From a bacterium (GTDB lineage: Bacteria; Patescibacteriota; Minisyncoccia; Moranbacterales; UBA2206): a DNA stretch of 42,715 bases. A program made the translations under genes and the position numbers. Position 1 is the stretch's first letter; every line of letters begins with the position of its first letter. The stretch covers positions 1 through 42,715 of the forward strand of contig JAJYDG010000004.1 of assembly GCA_021777675.1 (NCBI GenBank). Reading direction: 5' to 3'. The notes beneath the pieces were generated by a model. The model ran no database searches, had not been told where the DNA came from, and saw only the letters and a list, made by a program, of their open reading frames with translations. Positions 26,930 to 35,099 of the stretch are shown here, piece by piece.

Positions 26930-27982
26930 TTATAACAAAACAGATATATCTCCGGGGGAATTCTTAATTAGATTGTCTTCGAAATTTTTCAAATCATTAT
27001 TTTTAAATTCAACTTGTCCATCATTTTTATTCCAATAAAAATCCACGGAGAAAATATGGATATTCATATTTTTTTCATACTTAGACAGCCAATCGGAAAA
27101 ACTTGTTGTTCTTATAAAAATTTGTCGGAGCTTCAACTCTGCTATTCCATTTTCGCTTCTCTGATCTTCAACTTTAACAATGTGATAGCCGAGTCTGCTT
27201 TTGATAATATCGCTATATTCACCCTTTTTTATGGCAAAAACCGGGGACACCATTTCATATAACATTTCTTTTGCGCTAAGCCAACCCAAATCTCCGCCAC
27301 TGGAAGCGCTTTCCCCTTCCGAATACTTTTTTGCTACTGCTTCGAAATCTTTTCCACTTTTTAATTCGTCCAGTGCGGCGGAAATTTTGTTCTTAGCGGA
27401 AACATTTTCCGGATCGGTTTCATTCAAATTGGCAATCAAAGCGGATCTATACATATCCGGCTTAACAATATTTTCTTCAAAATCAGATAGATTCCAACCG
27501 TACAATTTTAATAAATTATTTTTTAAAAATGTTTCACTGCCATATTCTTTCATTTTTTGAGAAACATTTTGTGCAATACTCGTCGAGCTAATCACAATTC
27601 CTCGTTTTTTCGCTTCATTTTCAATTAATTTATTTTCAATTAATTTATTAAGTACATTTTTTTCTTTGATTGCCAATTTCTTTTTTCCATCATCGGAATT
27701 AAAATCGATTTTAATTCCCAAATTGGAAAAATCCTGATTCTCATAAAACATTTTAGCAGAATTTAAATTATCCTTCAACTTGCCGATTGAAATAAAATTA
27801 ACGCCACCCCATTCTGCAATAGGATATGGAATATACTCAGCTGTTTTTACTACTATTTTATTATCACTATTGAATGCATAAATAAGAATGGAAATGGTTG
27901 CCAAATAGACCGCGAAAAGAATTGCCAGCCCGATCATAACTGTCTGTATTTTTATTTTTCTGTCATTATTTTTTTTTTGCAT
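26930..27982 (-). CDS. Membrane-anchored parvulin-type peptidyl-prolyl isomerase (SurA/PrsA-like)
   Basis: 350 residues. An N-terminal membrane helix (about 14-34), a SurA_N-like helical region with paired Lys/Glu repeats, and a parvulin domain at about residues 200-285 identified by GKDFEAVAKKYSEGES, SGGDLGWLS and the final IIKSRLGYHIVKVED. The first strand of the domain is poorly conserved, so chaperone activity may outweigh isomerase activity. An extra region of about 65 residues follows. It would act outside the membrane in folding exported proteins. It lies 24 bp after the DivIC/FtsB-like gene. Confidence 0.85.
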   Translation of the reverse strand: MQKKNNDRKIKIQTVMIGLAILFAVYLATISILIYAFNSDNKIVVKTAEYIPYPIAEWGGVNFISIGKLKDNLNSAKMFYENQDFSNLGIKIDFNSDDGKKKLAIKEKNVLNKLIENKLIENEAKKRGIVISSTSIAQNVSQKMKEYGSETFLKNNLLKLYGWNLSDFEENIVKPDMYRSALIANLNETDPENVSAKNKISAALDELKSGKDFEAVAKKYSEGESASSGGDLGWLSAKEMLYEMVSPVFAIKKGEYSDIIKSRLGYHIVKVEDQRSENGIAELKLRQIFIRTTSFSDWLSKYEKNMNIHIFSVDFYWNKNDGQVEFKNNDLKNFEDNLIKNSPGDISVLL

Positions 27983-28006
27983 AAAATAAATTCAGTCTTT
28001 TTAGTT

Positions 28007-28426
28007 TTAATACTTAAAAAAATAATTCCACCATTTTTGCAAATTAGATATTTTAATGGTAATTTGTTGTTGTTGTTTATTTTTTTCAATGATATTCACA
28101 TCTGTGTTTATATTTTTTTCAGCCACTCCCGGCACAATAACCACCATTTTTTCTCCCGGTTTTTGTAAGTTTAATTTATCGCGCATTTCTTTTTCCTGAG
28201 AATCTTTTCCTTCAAAATATTTCAATTTATCGGCTAAATGTAAATTATCCCCTTGAATTCTGTCCGCATCCGCTTGTAAATCATTAATGTTTTTTTGAAT
28301 CTGTTTTTTTTGATAAGTTTCTTTTAAAATTGCCAGAACAATAAAAACCAGGGCAACTAAACCCAAAAAAATTATTATCCTGATTAGCCAGGAATTTTCC
28401 TTTTTGTCCGAATGATTTTTTCGCAT
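28007..28426 (-). CDS. DivIC/FtsB-like septum formation initiator protein
   Basis: 139 residues: a short basic cytoplasmic tail, one membrane helix at about 16-37, a coiled coil (about 42-75, KKQIQKNINDLQADADRI) and the family signature MRDKLNLQKPGEKMVVIVPG. DivIC/FtsB proteins join the divisome and link FtsL to FtsQ/DivIB-type partners. The tail after the signature is longer than usual. It starts one base after the stop of the 39-residue membrane protein and precedes the prolyl isomerase by 24 bp. Confidence 0.82.
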   Translation of the reverse strand: MRKNHSDKKENSWLIRIIIFLGLVALVFIVLAILKETYQKKQIQKNINDLQADADRIQGDNLHLADKLKYFEGKDSQEKEMRDKLNLQKPGEKMVVIVPGVAEKNINTDVNIIEKNKQQQQITIKISNLQKWWNYFFKY

Positions 28427-28427
28427 A

Positions 28428-28547
28428 TTATTTGCCTAGCATTGAAAGAGCTGGAGCAATTGTAAAAGCCACCATTGAAAGAACGGCTAAAATGGAAATC
28501 ACCACCCAAATTCGATATATTTTTTTATTGCGTTTTTTAAAACTCAT
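28428..28547 (-). CDS. 39-residue single-span membrane protein
   Basis: Begins with a basic stretch (MSFKKRNKKIYR), then one hydrophobic helix of about 20 residues (WVVISILAVLSMVAFTIAP) and a five-residue end. The promoter at 28554-28582 places the transcript start on its ATG, and its stop is one base before the DivIC/FtsB-like ATG. That linkage supports it being real. The basic-in topology and its place beside a divisome gene suggest a small division or protease cofactor, but the function is unknown. Confidence 0.7.
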   Translation of the reverse strand: MSFKKRNKKIYRIWVVISILAVLSMVAFTIAPALSMLGK

Positions 28548-28553
28548 ATTATT

Positions 28554-28582
28554 ATATTAACAAAATTTTAAAAATTTAACAA
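28554..28582 (-). promoter_or_regulatory. Extended -10 sigma70 promoter, leaderless, for the division/quality-control operon
   Basis: On the - strand, TTGTTA (28582-28577), 17-bp spacer ending in TGT, TAATAT (28559-28554), six bases, then the ATG at 28547. The geometry is identical to the promoters at 18147 and 21571. Confidence 0.7.
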
Positions 28583-28624
28583 CACTCAATAAATAAATGC
28601 TGATAATGCTGAAAAAACAATAAA

Positions 28625-28660
28625 AAATGTCCCGATACCAATTTTGGCACCGGGACATTT
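28625..28660 (-). terminator. Rho-independent terminator of the histidine kinase gene
   Basis: A perfect 10-bp stem, AAATGTCCCG (28625-28634) with CGGGACATTT (28651-28660), encloses a smaller CCAA/TTGG stem. On the - strand it is followed by a T-rich run. It starts four bases after the kinase stop codon. Confidence 0.88.
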
Positions 28661-28664
28661 GCTA

Positions 28665-30293
28665 TTATTGTGAATTTAAAATATCAAAAACCTTTAAGGA
28701 AAAACTTTTTAAATCATAAGGCTTTTGAATAAACCCGTTGCAACCGAGTTGTGCAATTTCTTGCACCATTCCTTCTTGACTATATCCGCTGGAAAAAATA
28801 ACTTTAACTTTTGAATCAATTTCCCGTAAACGTTTAAAAACAACCTCTCCAGACATGTTTGGCATAATCATATCTAAAACGACCAGGTTTATTTTTCCTG
28901 GATTTTTTAAAAAAATATCAATAGCTTCAGCCCCATTTCCAGCTGTTACTACTTGATATCCCATAAATTCCAACATATCCCTTCCAACACTAGCAACCAA
29001 ATCCTCATCATCAACAAGAAGAATCGTCCCTTTTCCAAAAGATATTACTTCATCTTTTCTTGCTTTTAGGGAATTTTGTTTTTCAGAAGCTGGAATATGG
29101 ATTGTGAAAACTGTGCCACGATCTAATTCGCTACTAACATTGATAGCACCTCCATGTGTATTGATGATTCCATAAGCCATTGCCAATCCCAATCCCGTGC
29201 CTCTCCCCATTTCTTTTGTCGTAAAAAATGGTTCAAAAATTCTTTTTTTAATTTTTGGATCAATTCCCTTTCCGTTGTCACTAAATAATATTTCTACATA
29301 TAACCCCGGCTTAAGCGAATATATTGAAGCTGTTTCTTTGGTTAAAATAATATTTTTTGTTAGAATAAAAATTTTCCCATCACCTTCCATCGCTTGGCAA
29401 GCGTTTATGCAAAGATTCAAAAAAACTTGCTTCATTTGATCGGCATCAGCCATTGCCAACCATGGATTTTCCTGAAATTCTTCGATTATGGAAACTTCCT
29501 TTTTTGTTCTTGAAAACATTTCCAGGGTTTCTTTTATGAGCTCATTTATATTCGTAGGACAAATATTATAACTTCCTTGGCGAGCAAAACCCAAGAGTTG
29601 CCTAGTCAGCGCCGATCCGTTTTCCGCGGCTTTATTAATATTATTCAGCCGATCCTTAATAATATTATTTGAAGCAAGCTCAGAAATCATGGAAAGAAGG
29701 GATGCGTTACCCAAAATTACCATAAGTAAATTATTAAAATCGTGCGCAATCCCGCCAGCTAATAATCCCAAAGAATTCATTTTATCAACATGTCGCAATT
29801 CTTCTTCAAGTTTTTTTCGCTTGGTAATATCACGAGTAACGGAAATAATACCTGTTGCCTGTTGCTTTTCGTCTCGAATGTAGCCAAAGGTTATCTCCAC
29901 ATCAATAATTGATCCGTCTTTTTTATATTCCTTGAGTTCCAAAATTTGAGTTCTGTTCGGATCCGCTATCCCACTTGCCTCCAAAAGCTTTTCCTCTTTA
30001 TAGAGTCGTTTAACCGTCAGCAATGATTCGGGAGTCAGCACCTGATCCAATGTTTCTTTCATTGCCTCCTCGACTGTCAATCCTCGCAACGCCATAACCG
30101 CCGGACAAACATGCTTCAAATTTAATTCCATATCATAAATAGTCGCGGTATCCACCATAAAAGTAGCAATGAGTTTGAATGTTTCCAATTCTTTGGCCAT
30201 TTGACGAAATTCCATCAAGCAAGCATCAATTTCTTTTCTTTTTCCTATCGTCAAATCGACTTCCGCCAAAATCTTTTCCAATTTTTCTATCAT
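28665..30293 (-). CDS. Hybrid sensor histidine kinase with PAS, HisKA, HATPase and receiver domains
   Basis: 542 residues. A helical start, a PAS domain (about 35-155; RDEKQQATGIISVTRDITKR is its typical end), a HisKA dimerisation helix with the phospho-accepting His near residue 184 (GIAHDFNNLL), and an ATPase domain with DNGKGIDP and GRGTGLGLAMAYGI. A receiver domain follows (about 425-542) with phospho-Asp near 473 (VVLDMIMPNM). No membrane helix is seen, so it senses a cytoplasmic signal. No output regulator is nearby. It is framed by its own promoter and a strong terminator, and it has the clearest Shine-Dalgarno in the window (AAGGAG, 30307-30302, 8 bp from the ATG). This suggests recent acquisition from another lineage; the domain order resembles proteobacterial sensors. 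Confidence 0.93.
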   Translation of the reverse strand: MIEKLEKILAEVDLTIGKRKEIDACLMEFRQMAKELETFKLIATFMVDTATIYDMELNLKHVCPAVMALRGLTVEEAMKETLDQVLTPESLLTVKRLYKEEKLLEASGIADPNRTQILELKEYKKDGSIIDVEITFGYIRDEKQQATGIISVTRDITKRKKLEEELRHVDKMNSLGLLAGGIAHDFNNLLMVILGNASLLSMISELASNNIIKDRLNNINKAAENGSALTRQLLGFARQGSYNICPTNINELIKETLEMFSRTKKEVSIIEEFQENPWLAMADADQMKQVFLNLCINACQAMEGDGKIFILTKNIILTKETASIYSLKPGLYVEILFSDNGKGIDPKIKKRIFEPFFTTKEMGRGTGLGLAMAYGIINTHGGAINVSSELDRGTVFTIHIPASEKQNSLKARKDEVISFGKGTILLVDDEDLVASVGRDMLEFMGYQVVTAGNGAEAIDIFLKNPGKINLVVLDMIMPNMSGEVVFKRLREIDSKVKVIFSSGYSQEGMVQEIAQLGCNGFIQKPYDLKSFSLKVFDILNSQ

Positions 30294-30352
30294 CAGCCTT
30301 TCTCCTTTTTATGTTGTAATCCGAATTATTAAAGAACTATCTTTAAGAAGTT

Positions 30353-30380
30353 ATTCTAAGCCTTTTTTCAATCTTGTCAA
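30353..30380 (-). promoter_or_regulatory. Sigma70 promoter of the hybrid histidine kinase
   Basis: A perfect TTGACA (30380-30375), 16-bp spacer, TAGAAT (30358-30353). The transcript would have a leader of about 50 bases carrying AAGGAG at 30307-30302, unlike the leaderless genes elsewhere. Confidence 0.65.
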
Positions 30381-30410
30381 ATATTCCGATTTCTTTTTCT
30401 TAAAAAACCA

Positions 30411-30467
30411 AACCGACACCAACCTATTTACGCTTAAGCGTGTTCGTTTTTCAAACTAGTGTTGGTT
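30411..30467 (-). terminator. Probable terminator of the ABC transporter transcript, with inner palindrome
   Basis: Outer stem AACCGACAC (30411-30419) pairs with GTGTTGGTT (30459-30467) with one G-U pair. The loop holds a perfect 12-bp palindrome, ACGCTTAAGCGT (30430-30441). On the - strand a TTGGTTTTTT run follows, as expected for termination of the upstream ABC/lepA/recombinase transcript. The palindrome might instead be a protein site for the kinase gene. Confidence 0.5.
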
Positions 30468-30503
30468 ATTTTTATCGCTTATTGTACTTTTTTAACTTCT
30501 TTT

Positions 30504-32288
30504 TTATTCAATATCTCCGATTTCTTGCAGCTTAATTAACTTTTGATAAAGACCGCCGAAATTTTTTAAAAGCTCCAAATGATTGCCTTCCTCAGCCACC
30601 TTTCCCCGTTCCAATACAATAATTTTATCAGCTTTTTTAATTGTACTTAAACGATGAGCAATCACAATTACCGTCCTGTTTTTACTGATTTTATCCATTG
30701 CATCTTGAATAAGTCGTTCGGAATATGAATCAAGGCTTGAAGTTGCCTCGTCAAAAATAAGAATGTGCGGATTAGCCAAAATTGCCCTGGCAATTCCCAC
30801 ACGTTGCCTTTGTCCGCCGGAAAGTTTAATTCCACGCTCTCCCACAATCGTGTCATAACCATTTTTAAGTTGCAAAATAAATTCTTCCGCATTGGCAATA
30901 CGCGCTGCCGCTTTTATTTCGGATAAAGTTGCATTGGGTTTAGCATAAGAAATATTTTCTTTTACGCTGGTATCAAAAATTTCCACTTCCTGAGGAACAA
31001 TCGCTATAAAACGCCGAAAGGCATAGAGATCGTATTCACGCAGATCATGTCCATCTAAAAGAATTTGCCCGCTCAAAGGATCATAATGCCGATAAATCAT
31101 CCGTGCTACAGTAGTTTTTCCTCCGCCAGACGGACCGACAAGTGCCGTTACGCAACCGGAATTGATTGTGAAATTAACATTATTAAGAGCGCAATTTTTA
31201 CTATCCGCATAACAAAATGATAAATTTTTAAATTCAATAGCACCATCGATATTTTTCGGTTTAATTCCTTGCGGATTATTTTTAACTGTTTCTTCTTCTC
31301 TCGATAATACATATAATCGCTCAACTGCCTCGCTGGATTCCATAATGCGATCATAAAGACGCGAGATGCGAAATAGCGATAGTAAGGCTTTTTCCGAAAT
31401 AGTGTAGACAAAAACGATACTGCCAATGGTAATTCGTCCTTTAATCACAAGATAAATTCCAAAAAACAAAACACAGCCTCTGCCAAGATCAATAACCAGA
31501 TTTCTAAGTAAGTTATATTTCAGGACTTTTCCAAATTCATTCAATGTGCTACTTGCCACATTCTTCGTCGCTTGCAAAAATTGCCTATGCTCACGCAATT
31601 CTTGTACAAAAGATTTTACCGTATTAATGTTGACAATTGATTGTGTCATTAGACTTCCCGCCACCTCCTGCGCATCAAAACGTTTTTTACGAAAAGAAAA
31701 AACTGATTTATTGAGTCGTAAAGTAAGAAAAATAAACATTGGAACAAAAATCAAAATAATCAAGCCAAAGCGCCAATCAACAATAAAAAGCGTAATGGTG
31801 GTAAAAATAATTTGAAAAACGGTTGGCGCCACTTCCCAAAAGAAATTACTGAACAAATTATCAATTTTATCCACTCCGCGATTGATTTTGATTATTTTGC
31901 TTCCGGTATTTTCTTTTTCGTGATAACCAAGACCCAAAAAAACCATTTTTTTATGGGCATTTGCCGAAAGATAGGATAAAATTTCCACCAAAATATCAAA
32001 CACCTTTCGATCACTGAAATAATCCATCATTGAAGTTGTCTGATTTACAAAAAACATTAAAAAAATCAAAATAAAAATATTTTTAATTTGAGCCACATTG
32101 AAATTAGTGATTTTATCAATCACTAATTTCAATAAATAAGGACCGACTAAGCGTACAAGCTCTGTTAGCATAATTAACACAAACAACCGTAAAATAGCTT
32201 TGCGACTTGGCTTAAAAAGTTCCCATATATGCTTCCAAAAACTTCCCAAATCAATTTTGGTTTGTTTTTCTTCAACTTCTTTTGACAT
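30504..32288 (-). CDS. ABC-type exporter, membrane and ATPase domains fused (MsbA/LmrA-like)
   Basis: 594 residues. The N-terminal half carries six membrane helices (about 30-310). The ATPase half has Walker A GPSGGGKTT near residue 388, the signature LSGGQRQRVGIARAIL, Walker B HILIFDEATSSLDS and the H-loop VIVIAHRLST. It should work as a homodimer or heterodimer exporting lipid-linked molecules or drugs; the substrate is not readable. It starts 18 bp after lepA and is probably on the same transcript. Confidence 0.93.
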   Translation of the reverse strand: MSKEVEEKQTKIDLGSFWKHIWELFKPSRKAILRLFVLIMLTELVRLVGPYLLKLVIDKITNFNVAQIKNIFILIFLMFFVNQTTSMMDYFSDRKVFDILVEILSYLSANAHKKMVFLGLGYHEKENTGSKIIKINRGVDKIDNLFSNFFWEVAPTVFQIIFTTITLFIVDWRFGLIILIFVPMFIFLTLRLNKSVFSFRKKRFDAQEVAGSLMTQSIVNINTVKSFVQELREHRQFLQATKNVASSTLNEFGKVLKYNLLRNLVIDLGRGCVLFFGIYLVIKGRITIGSIVFVYTISEKALLSLFRISRLYDRIMESSEAVERLYVLSREEETVKNNPQGIKPKNIDGAIEFKNLSFCYADSKNCALNNVNFTINSGCVTALVGPSGGGKTTVARMIYRHYDPLSGQILLDGHDLREYDLYAFRRFIAIVPQEVEIFDTSVKENISYAKPNATLSEIKAAARIANAEEFILQLKNGYDTIVGERGIKLSGGQRQRVGIARAILANPHILIFDEATSSLDSYSERLIQDAMDKISKNRTVIVIAHRLSTIKKADKIIVLERGKVAEEGNHLELLKNFGGLYQKLIKLQEIGDIE

Positions 32289-32306
32289 AATCTTTCTTGA
32301 AATAAA

Positions 32307-34103
32307 TTATTTTTTCAAAACCGCCAGAAAAGCTTCCGAAGGAATTGCCACTCTGCCAATAGTTTTCATTTTTTTCTTACCTTTTTTTTGTTTTTCCAAA
32401 AGTTTCTTTTTACGCGAAACATCGCCACCATAAAGTTTGGCAATAACATCTTTGCGAAAAGCTTTAACAGTTTCTCGCGCAATTACTTTTCCGCCAATTG
32501 CGGCCTGAATGGCAATGTTAAAATTTTGTCGCGGTAATGCGTCTTTTAATTTTTCCACTACGTGTTTTCCCTCTTTAAATGATTGAGATTTGGGAACGAT
32601 GCGGGAAAAAGCTTCTATTTTATCTTCGGAAATTATAATATCCAATTTCACCAATTCATTCGGACGATAATCTAAAAAAACATAGTTCATTGAAGCATAA
32701 CCGGAAGATGCACTCTTAAGATCATCGTGTAAATTGGTAATCACATCCGTCAATGGACAATTAAACTTCAAAATCATTCGCTCACTATTTAGGTATTCCG
32801 TATCGATATATTGCGCCCGGGTGTTTTTCATTACTTCCATAATCGATCCCAAATAACCGGATGGAGAAACTAATTCTAAATAAACATAGGGTTCGAAAAT
32901 TGCTTCAATTGATGACGGATCGGGTAATTCCGACGGTGAATAAATTTTCAACCTTTCTTTTTTTCCTTTTAATTCAACTTCGTAGACAACGCTTGGTGTG
33001 GTGATTGTCGGATTGATTTCAAACTCAGCACTCAAGCGAGCCTGGATAATTTCCAAATGCAATAGACCCAAAAAACCGCAACGAAAACCACGACCAAGCG
33101 CCAGATTGCTTTCTGGCTCAAAAACAAAAGCCGCATCATTTAATTTTAACTTGGAAAGCGCATCGCGCATTAAGTTATAATCATCGCCGGAAGTCGGATA
33201 AAAAGACGCATACACCATTGGACTGACTTCGCGATAACCGGGTAATTTTTCCACCTGAGCTTTAAACTTGGAAAGCGTAACGGTGTCCCCGACCTTGCAA
33301 TATTCCACACTTTTAAATCCGGTTGCTATATAACCGATTTCTCCCACTTTTAACTTTTGAGTTTTTTGTAAATCTGGCTTAAAATAACCCGCTTCAATCA
33401 CATCGCTTTCCGCTCCCGTTGCCAGCATTGAAATTTTCTCTTCTGCTGAAATCTCTCCATCAATCACTCGAACATAGGCCAAAACACCTTTATATATATC
33501 GTATTTTGAATCAAAAACTAATGCACGAAGTGGTTTATTTTCATCACCTTGAGGTGCGGGAATTTTTTCTATAATTTTATTCAACAATATTTCCACACCC
33601 TGACCTGTCTTTCCGGATACTTCCAAAATATCTTCTTTTTTACAACCAATAATTTGCATGATTTCCGCTTTAACTTTTTCCACATTAGCATTTGGCAAAT
33701 CAATTTTATTAACCACAGGAATAATTTCCAAATTATGATCAATGGCTTGATAGAGATTAGCCAATGTTTGCGCTTGCACTCCCTTGGTTGCATCGACTAG
33801 AAGCACAGCCCCTTCAACAGCTGCTAATGAACGCGAAACCTCATAACCAAAATCAACATGCCCGGGAGTGTCAATCAAATTTAAAATACGCCCTTTGTAG
33901 TGCATGCGAACAGGCTGCATTTTAATCGTTATCCCGCGCTCACGTTCCAAATCCATCTGGTCTAGAAGTTGCTCTTTCATCTTACGCATTTCCACTGTTC
34001 CGGTTATTTCCAGCATACGATCAGATAAAGTTGATTTACCGTGATCAATGTGGGCAATTATACAAAAATTTCGAATATTATTGTTTTCTGGCATATTTTT
34101 CAT
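32307..34103 (-). CDS. lepA: Elongation factor 4 (LepA), ribosomal back-translocase GTPase
   Basis: 598 residues, the usual length. GTPase motifs G1 AHIDHGKSTL, G2 region RERGITIKMQ, G3 DTPGHVDFG and G4 NKIDLPNA are intact, followed by domains II and III. The LepA-specific C-terminal domain includes the end GGDVSRKKKLLEKQKKGKKKMK. It binds the ribosome and helps restart stalled or mis-translocated complexes under stress. The ATG at 34103 overlaps the recombinase stop (ATGA); a second ATG is three codons in. Co-transcription with a tyrosine recombinase is unusual. Confidence 0.96.
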   Translation of the reverse strand: MKNMPENNNIRNFCIIAHIDHGKSTLSDRMLEITGTVEMRKMKEQLLDQMDLERERGITIKMQPVRMHYKGRILNLIDTPGHVDFGYEVSRSLAAVEGAVLLVDATKGVQAQTLANLYQAIDHNLEIIPVVNKIDLPNANVEKVKAEIMQIIGCKKEDILEVSGKTGQGVEILLNKIIEKIPAPQGDENKPLRALVFDSKYDIYKGVLAYVRVIDGEISAEEKISMLATGAESDVIEAGYFKPDLQKTQKLKVGEIGYIATGFKSVEYCKVGDTVTLSKFKAQVEKLPGYREVSPMVYASFYPTSGDDYNLMRDALSKLKLNDAAFVFEPESNLALGRGFRCGFLGLLHLEIIQARLSAEFEINPTITTPSVVYEVELKGKKERLKIYSPSELPDPSSIEAIFEPYVYLELVSPSGYLGSIMEVMKNTRAQYIDTEYLNSERMILKFNCPLTDVITNLHDDLKSASSGYASMNYVFLDYRPNELVKLDIIISEDKIEAFSRIVPKSQSFKEGKHVVEKLKDALPRQNFNIAIQAAIGGKVIARETVKAFRKDVIAKLYGGDVSRKKKLLEKQKKGKKKMKTIGRVAIPSEAFLAVLKK

Positions 34104-34915
34104 TCTAACGGACTTTTAATTTTTCTTAACGCTGGATTCATCACCTTAGTATAAATCTGAGTCGTTCTTATGTTAGCATGCCCAAGCAATTCTTGCACGT
34201 AGCGCACATCAACACCGTTTTCCAAAAGATGCGTGGCAAAACTATGCCTGAGTGAGTGAAATGTCGCTTCTTTTTTGATGCCAGCCTTTTTCAATGCCTG
34301 CTCAAAAACCTTTTGAGCGGTTCTTTCAGCTAGCCTGCCTCCGCGTTCACTGGCAAAAACATAATTGTTAAGATTTTTGCCTGCAGTTAATTTTTCAATA
34401 TTTCCAATCAACTTTTCCGGCAAAAGTGTTATCCGATCCTTATTCCATTTCGCGTCTTTGATATGAATAGTTAGTTCTGCTAGGCAAATATCCTTAACTT
34501 TCAAATTAATAATCTCACTAACTCGCAAGCCACCGGAATAGGCCAGTGCTATCATTAGATTATGCTTTTCATTGCTAATCACTGATAATATTTTATCGAT
34601 TTCTGCTCGCGATAGCACAATCGGTAATTTACTAGGAGTTTTGGCAAAGCGCACATCAATTTTTCTCCGAAATTTCAAAACATTCCAGCAAAAAAAGTTA
34701 ATCGCTTGCAAATGCTGGTTCGTTGTTTGCGATGACGCACCTGAATCGATTTTTGACAAAATATACTGCTTGATAAATTCGACGTCAACAATCTCAAAAT
34801 CCTTTTGCTTAGTCTTTAGATAACTAGTGACACATGCGCGATAAGAATCAATAGTTTTTGGGCTATATCCCCTCAACCTAAGTTCATCTTCTAATTTTTT
34901 CAAATAGACATCCAT
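34100..34915 (-). CDS. Tyrosine recombinase, Xer-like, adjacent to an integron-like array
   Basis: 271 residues. A SAM-like N-terminal domain (1-90) is followed by the catalytic domain with Arg131 (GGLRVSEI), a lysine in KWNKDR (156 or 159), His220 and Arg223 (FHSLRHSFATHLLE), His246 (LLGHANIRTT) and Tyr255. All residues of the family are present. The length and sequence resemble XerC/D or archaeal-type XerA. The end (KVMNPALRKIKSPLE) resembles IntI ends, but the extra segment that IntI proteins carry before the HxxR motif is absent. It is divergent from the cassettes at 35018 onward, with an attI-like site 102 bp from its start. It is also translationally coupled to lepA. It could be the resident Xer, or a non-canonical cassette recombinase. 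Confidence 0.92.
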   Translation of the reverse strand: MDVYLKKLEDELRLRGYSPKTIDSYRACVTSYLKTKQKDFEIVDVEFIKQYILSKIDSGASSQTTNQHLQAINFFCWNVLKFRRKIDVRFAKTPSKLPIVLSRAEIDKILSVISNEKHNLMIALAYSGGLRVSEIINLKVKDICLAELTIHIKDAKWNKDRITLLPEKLIGNIEKLTAGKNLNNYVFASERGGRLAERTAQKVFEQALKKAGIKKEATFHSLRHSFATHLLENGVDVRYVQELLGHANIRTTQIYTKVMNPALRKIKSPLE

Positions 34916-34947
34916 TAAATTTTTTGCTATAATTTGAGCATAAATAA

Positions 34948-34976
34948 ATTATACATAATATTCACAAATTTAGCAA
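34948..34976 (-). promoter_or_regulatory. Sigma70 promoter of the recombinase/lepA transcript
   Basis: On the - strand, TTGCTA (34976-34971), exact 17-bp spacer, perfect TATAAT (34953-34948). The leader is about 26 bases. Confidence 0.72.
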
Positions 34977-34983
34977 TATTATG
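34954..34983. promoter_or_regulatory. 9-bp inverted repeat overlapping the recombinase promoter
   Basis: CATAATATT (34954-34962), 12-bp spacer, AATATTATG (34975-34983), a perfect inverted repeat covering the promoter spacer and -35 box. It could be an operator for self-regulation or a recombinase binding site. AT-rich composition makes chance possible. Confidence 0.4.
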
Positions 34984-35000
34984 CACAATATCCGAAAACA

Positions 35001-35023
35001 CTTCAGATATAAACGAGTTAGCT
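35001..35023 (+). other. attI-like recombination site at the head of the cassette array
   Basis: The block CTTCAGATATAAACGAGTTA followed by GCT at 35021-35023 matches the right halves of the attC-like sites: TCAGATAT, a CGA/CCGA piece and a GTTA core, followed in both by GAAAT. Crossover is predicted between G35017 and T35018. No left (R''-L'') half is present, as expected for an attI site and not an attC site. It lies between the divergent recombinase and the first cassette gene. Confidence 0.6.
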
Positions 35024-35042
35024 GAAATATTCCTTTTCTTTT

Positions 35043-35058
35043 TTGGGCTATCGCCCAA
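35043..35058. terminator. Short GC hairpin in the first cassette leader
   Basis: TTGGGC, loop TATC, GCCCAA: a perfect 6-bp stem in AT-rich DNA, with T-rich sequence on both sides. It may insulate the cassettes from outside transcription. The T-run after it is interrupted. Confidence 0.4.
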
Positions 35059-35099
35059 TTGTTTTAAAAAATTTTAAAATTTCTTTTTCATTAATTAAA

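Noticed and set aside
22940-34103. Alternative genetic code with TGA as glycine or tryptophan, as in some CPR groups
   Set aside because: TGA ends the 21606-22943 gene and the recombinase gene at tight overlaps, and conserved proteins show no internal TGA.
34100-34915. Annotating the recombinase as a canonical IntI integron integrase
   Set aside because: It is about 50-70 residues shorter than IntI proteins and lacks their extra segment before the HxxR motif, despite the IntI-like C-terminal end.
34954-34983. A dif-like Xer site in the recombinase promoter
   Set aside because: The arms are 9 bp with a 12-bp spacer, not 11-6-11, and do not match the dif arm pattern well.
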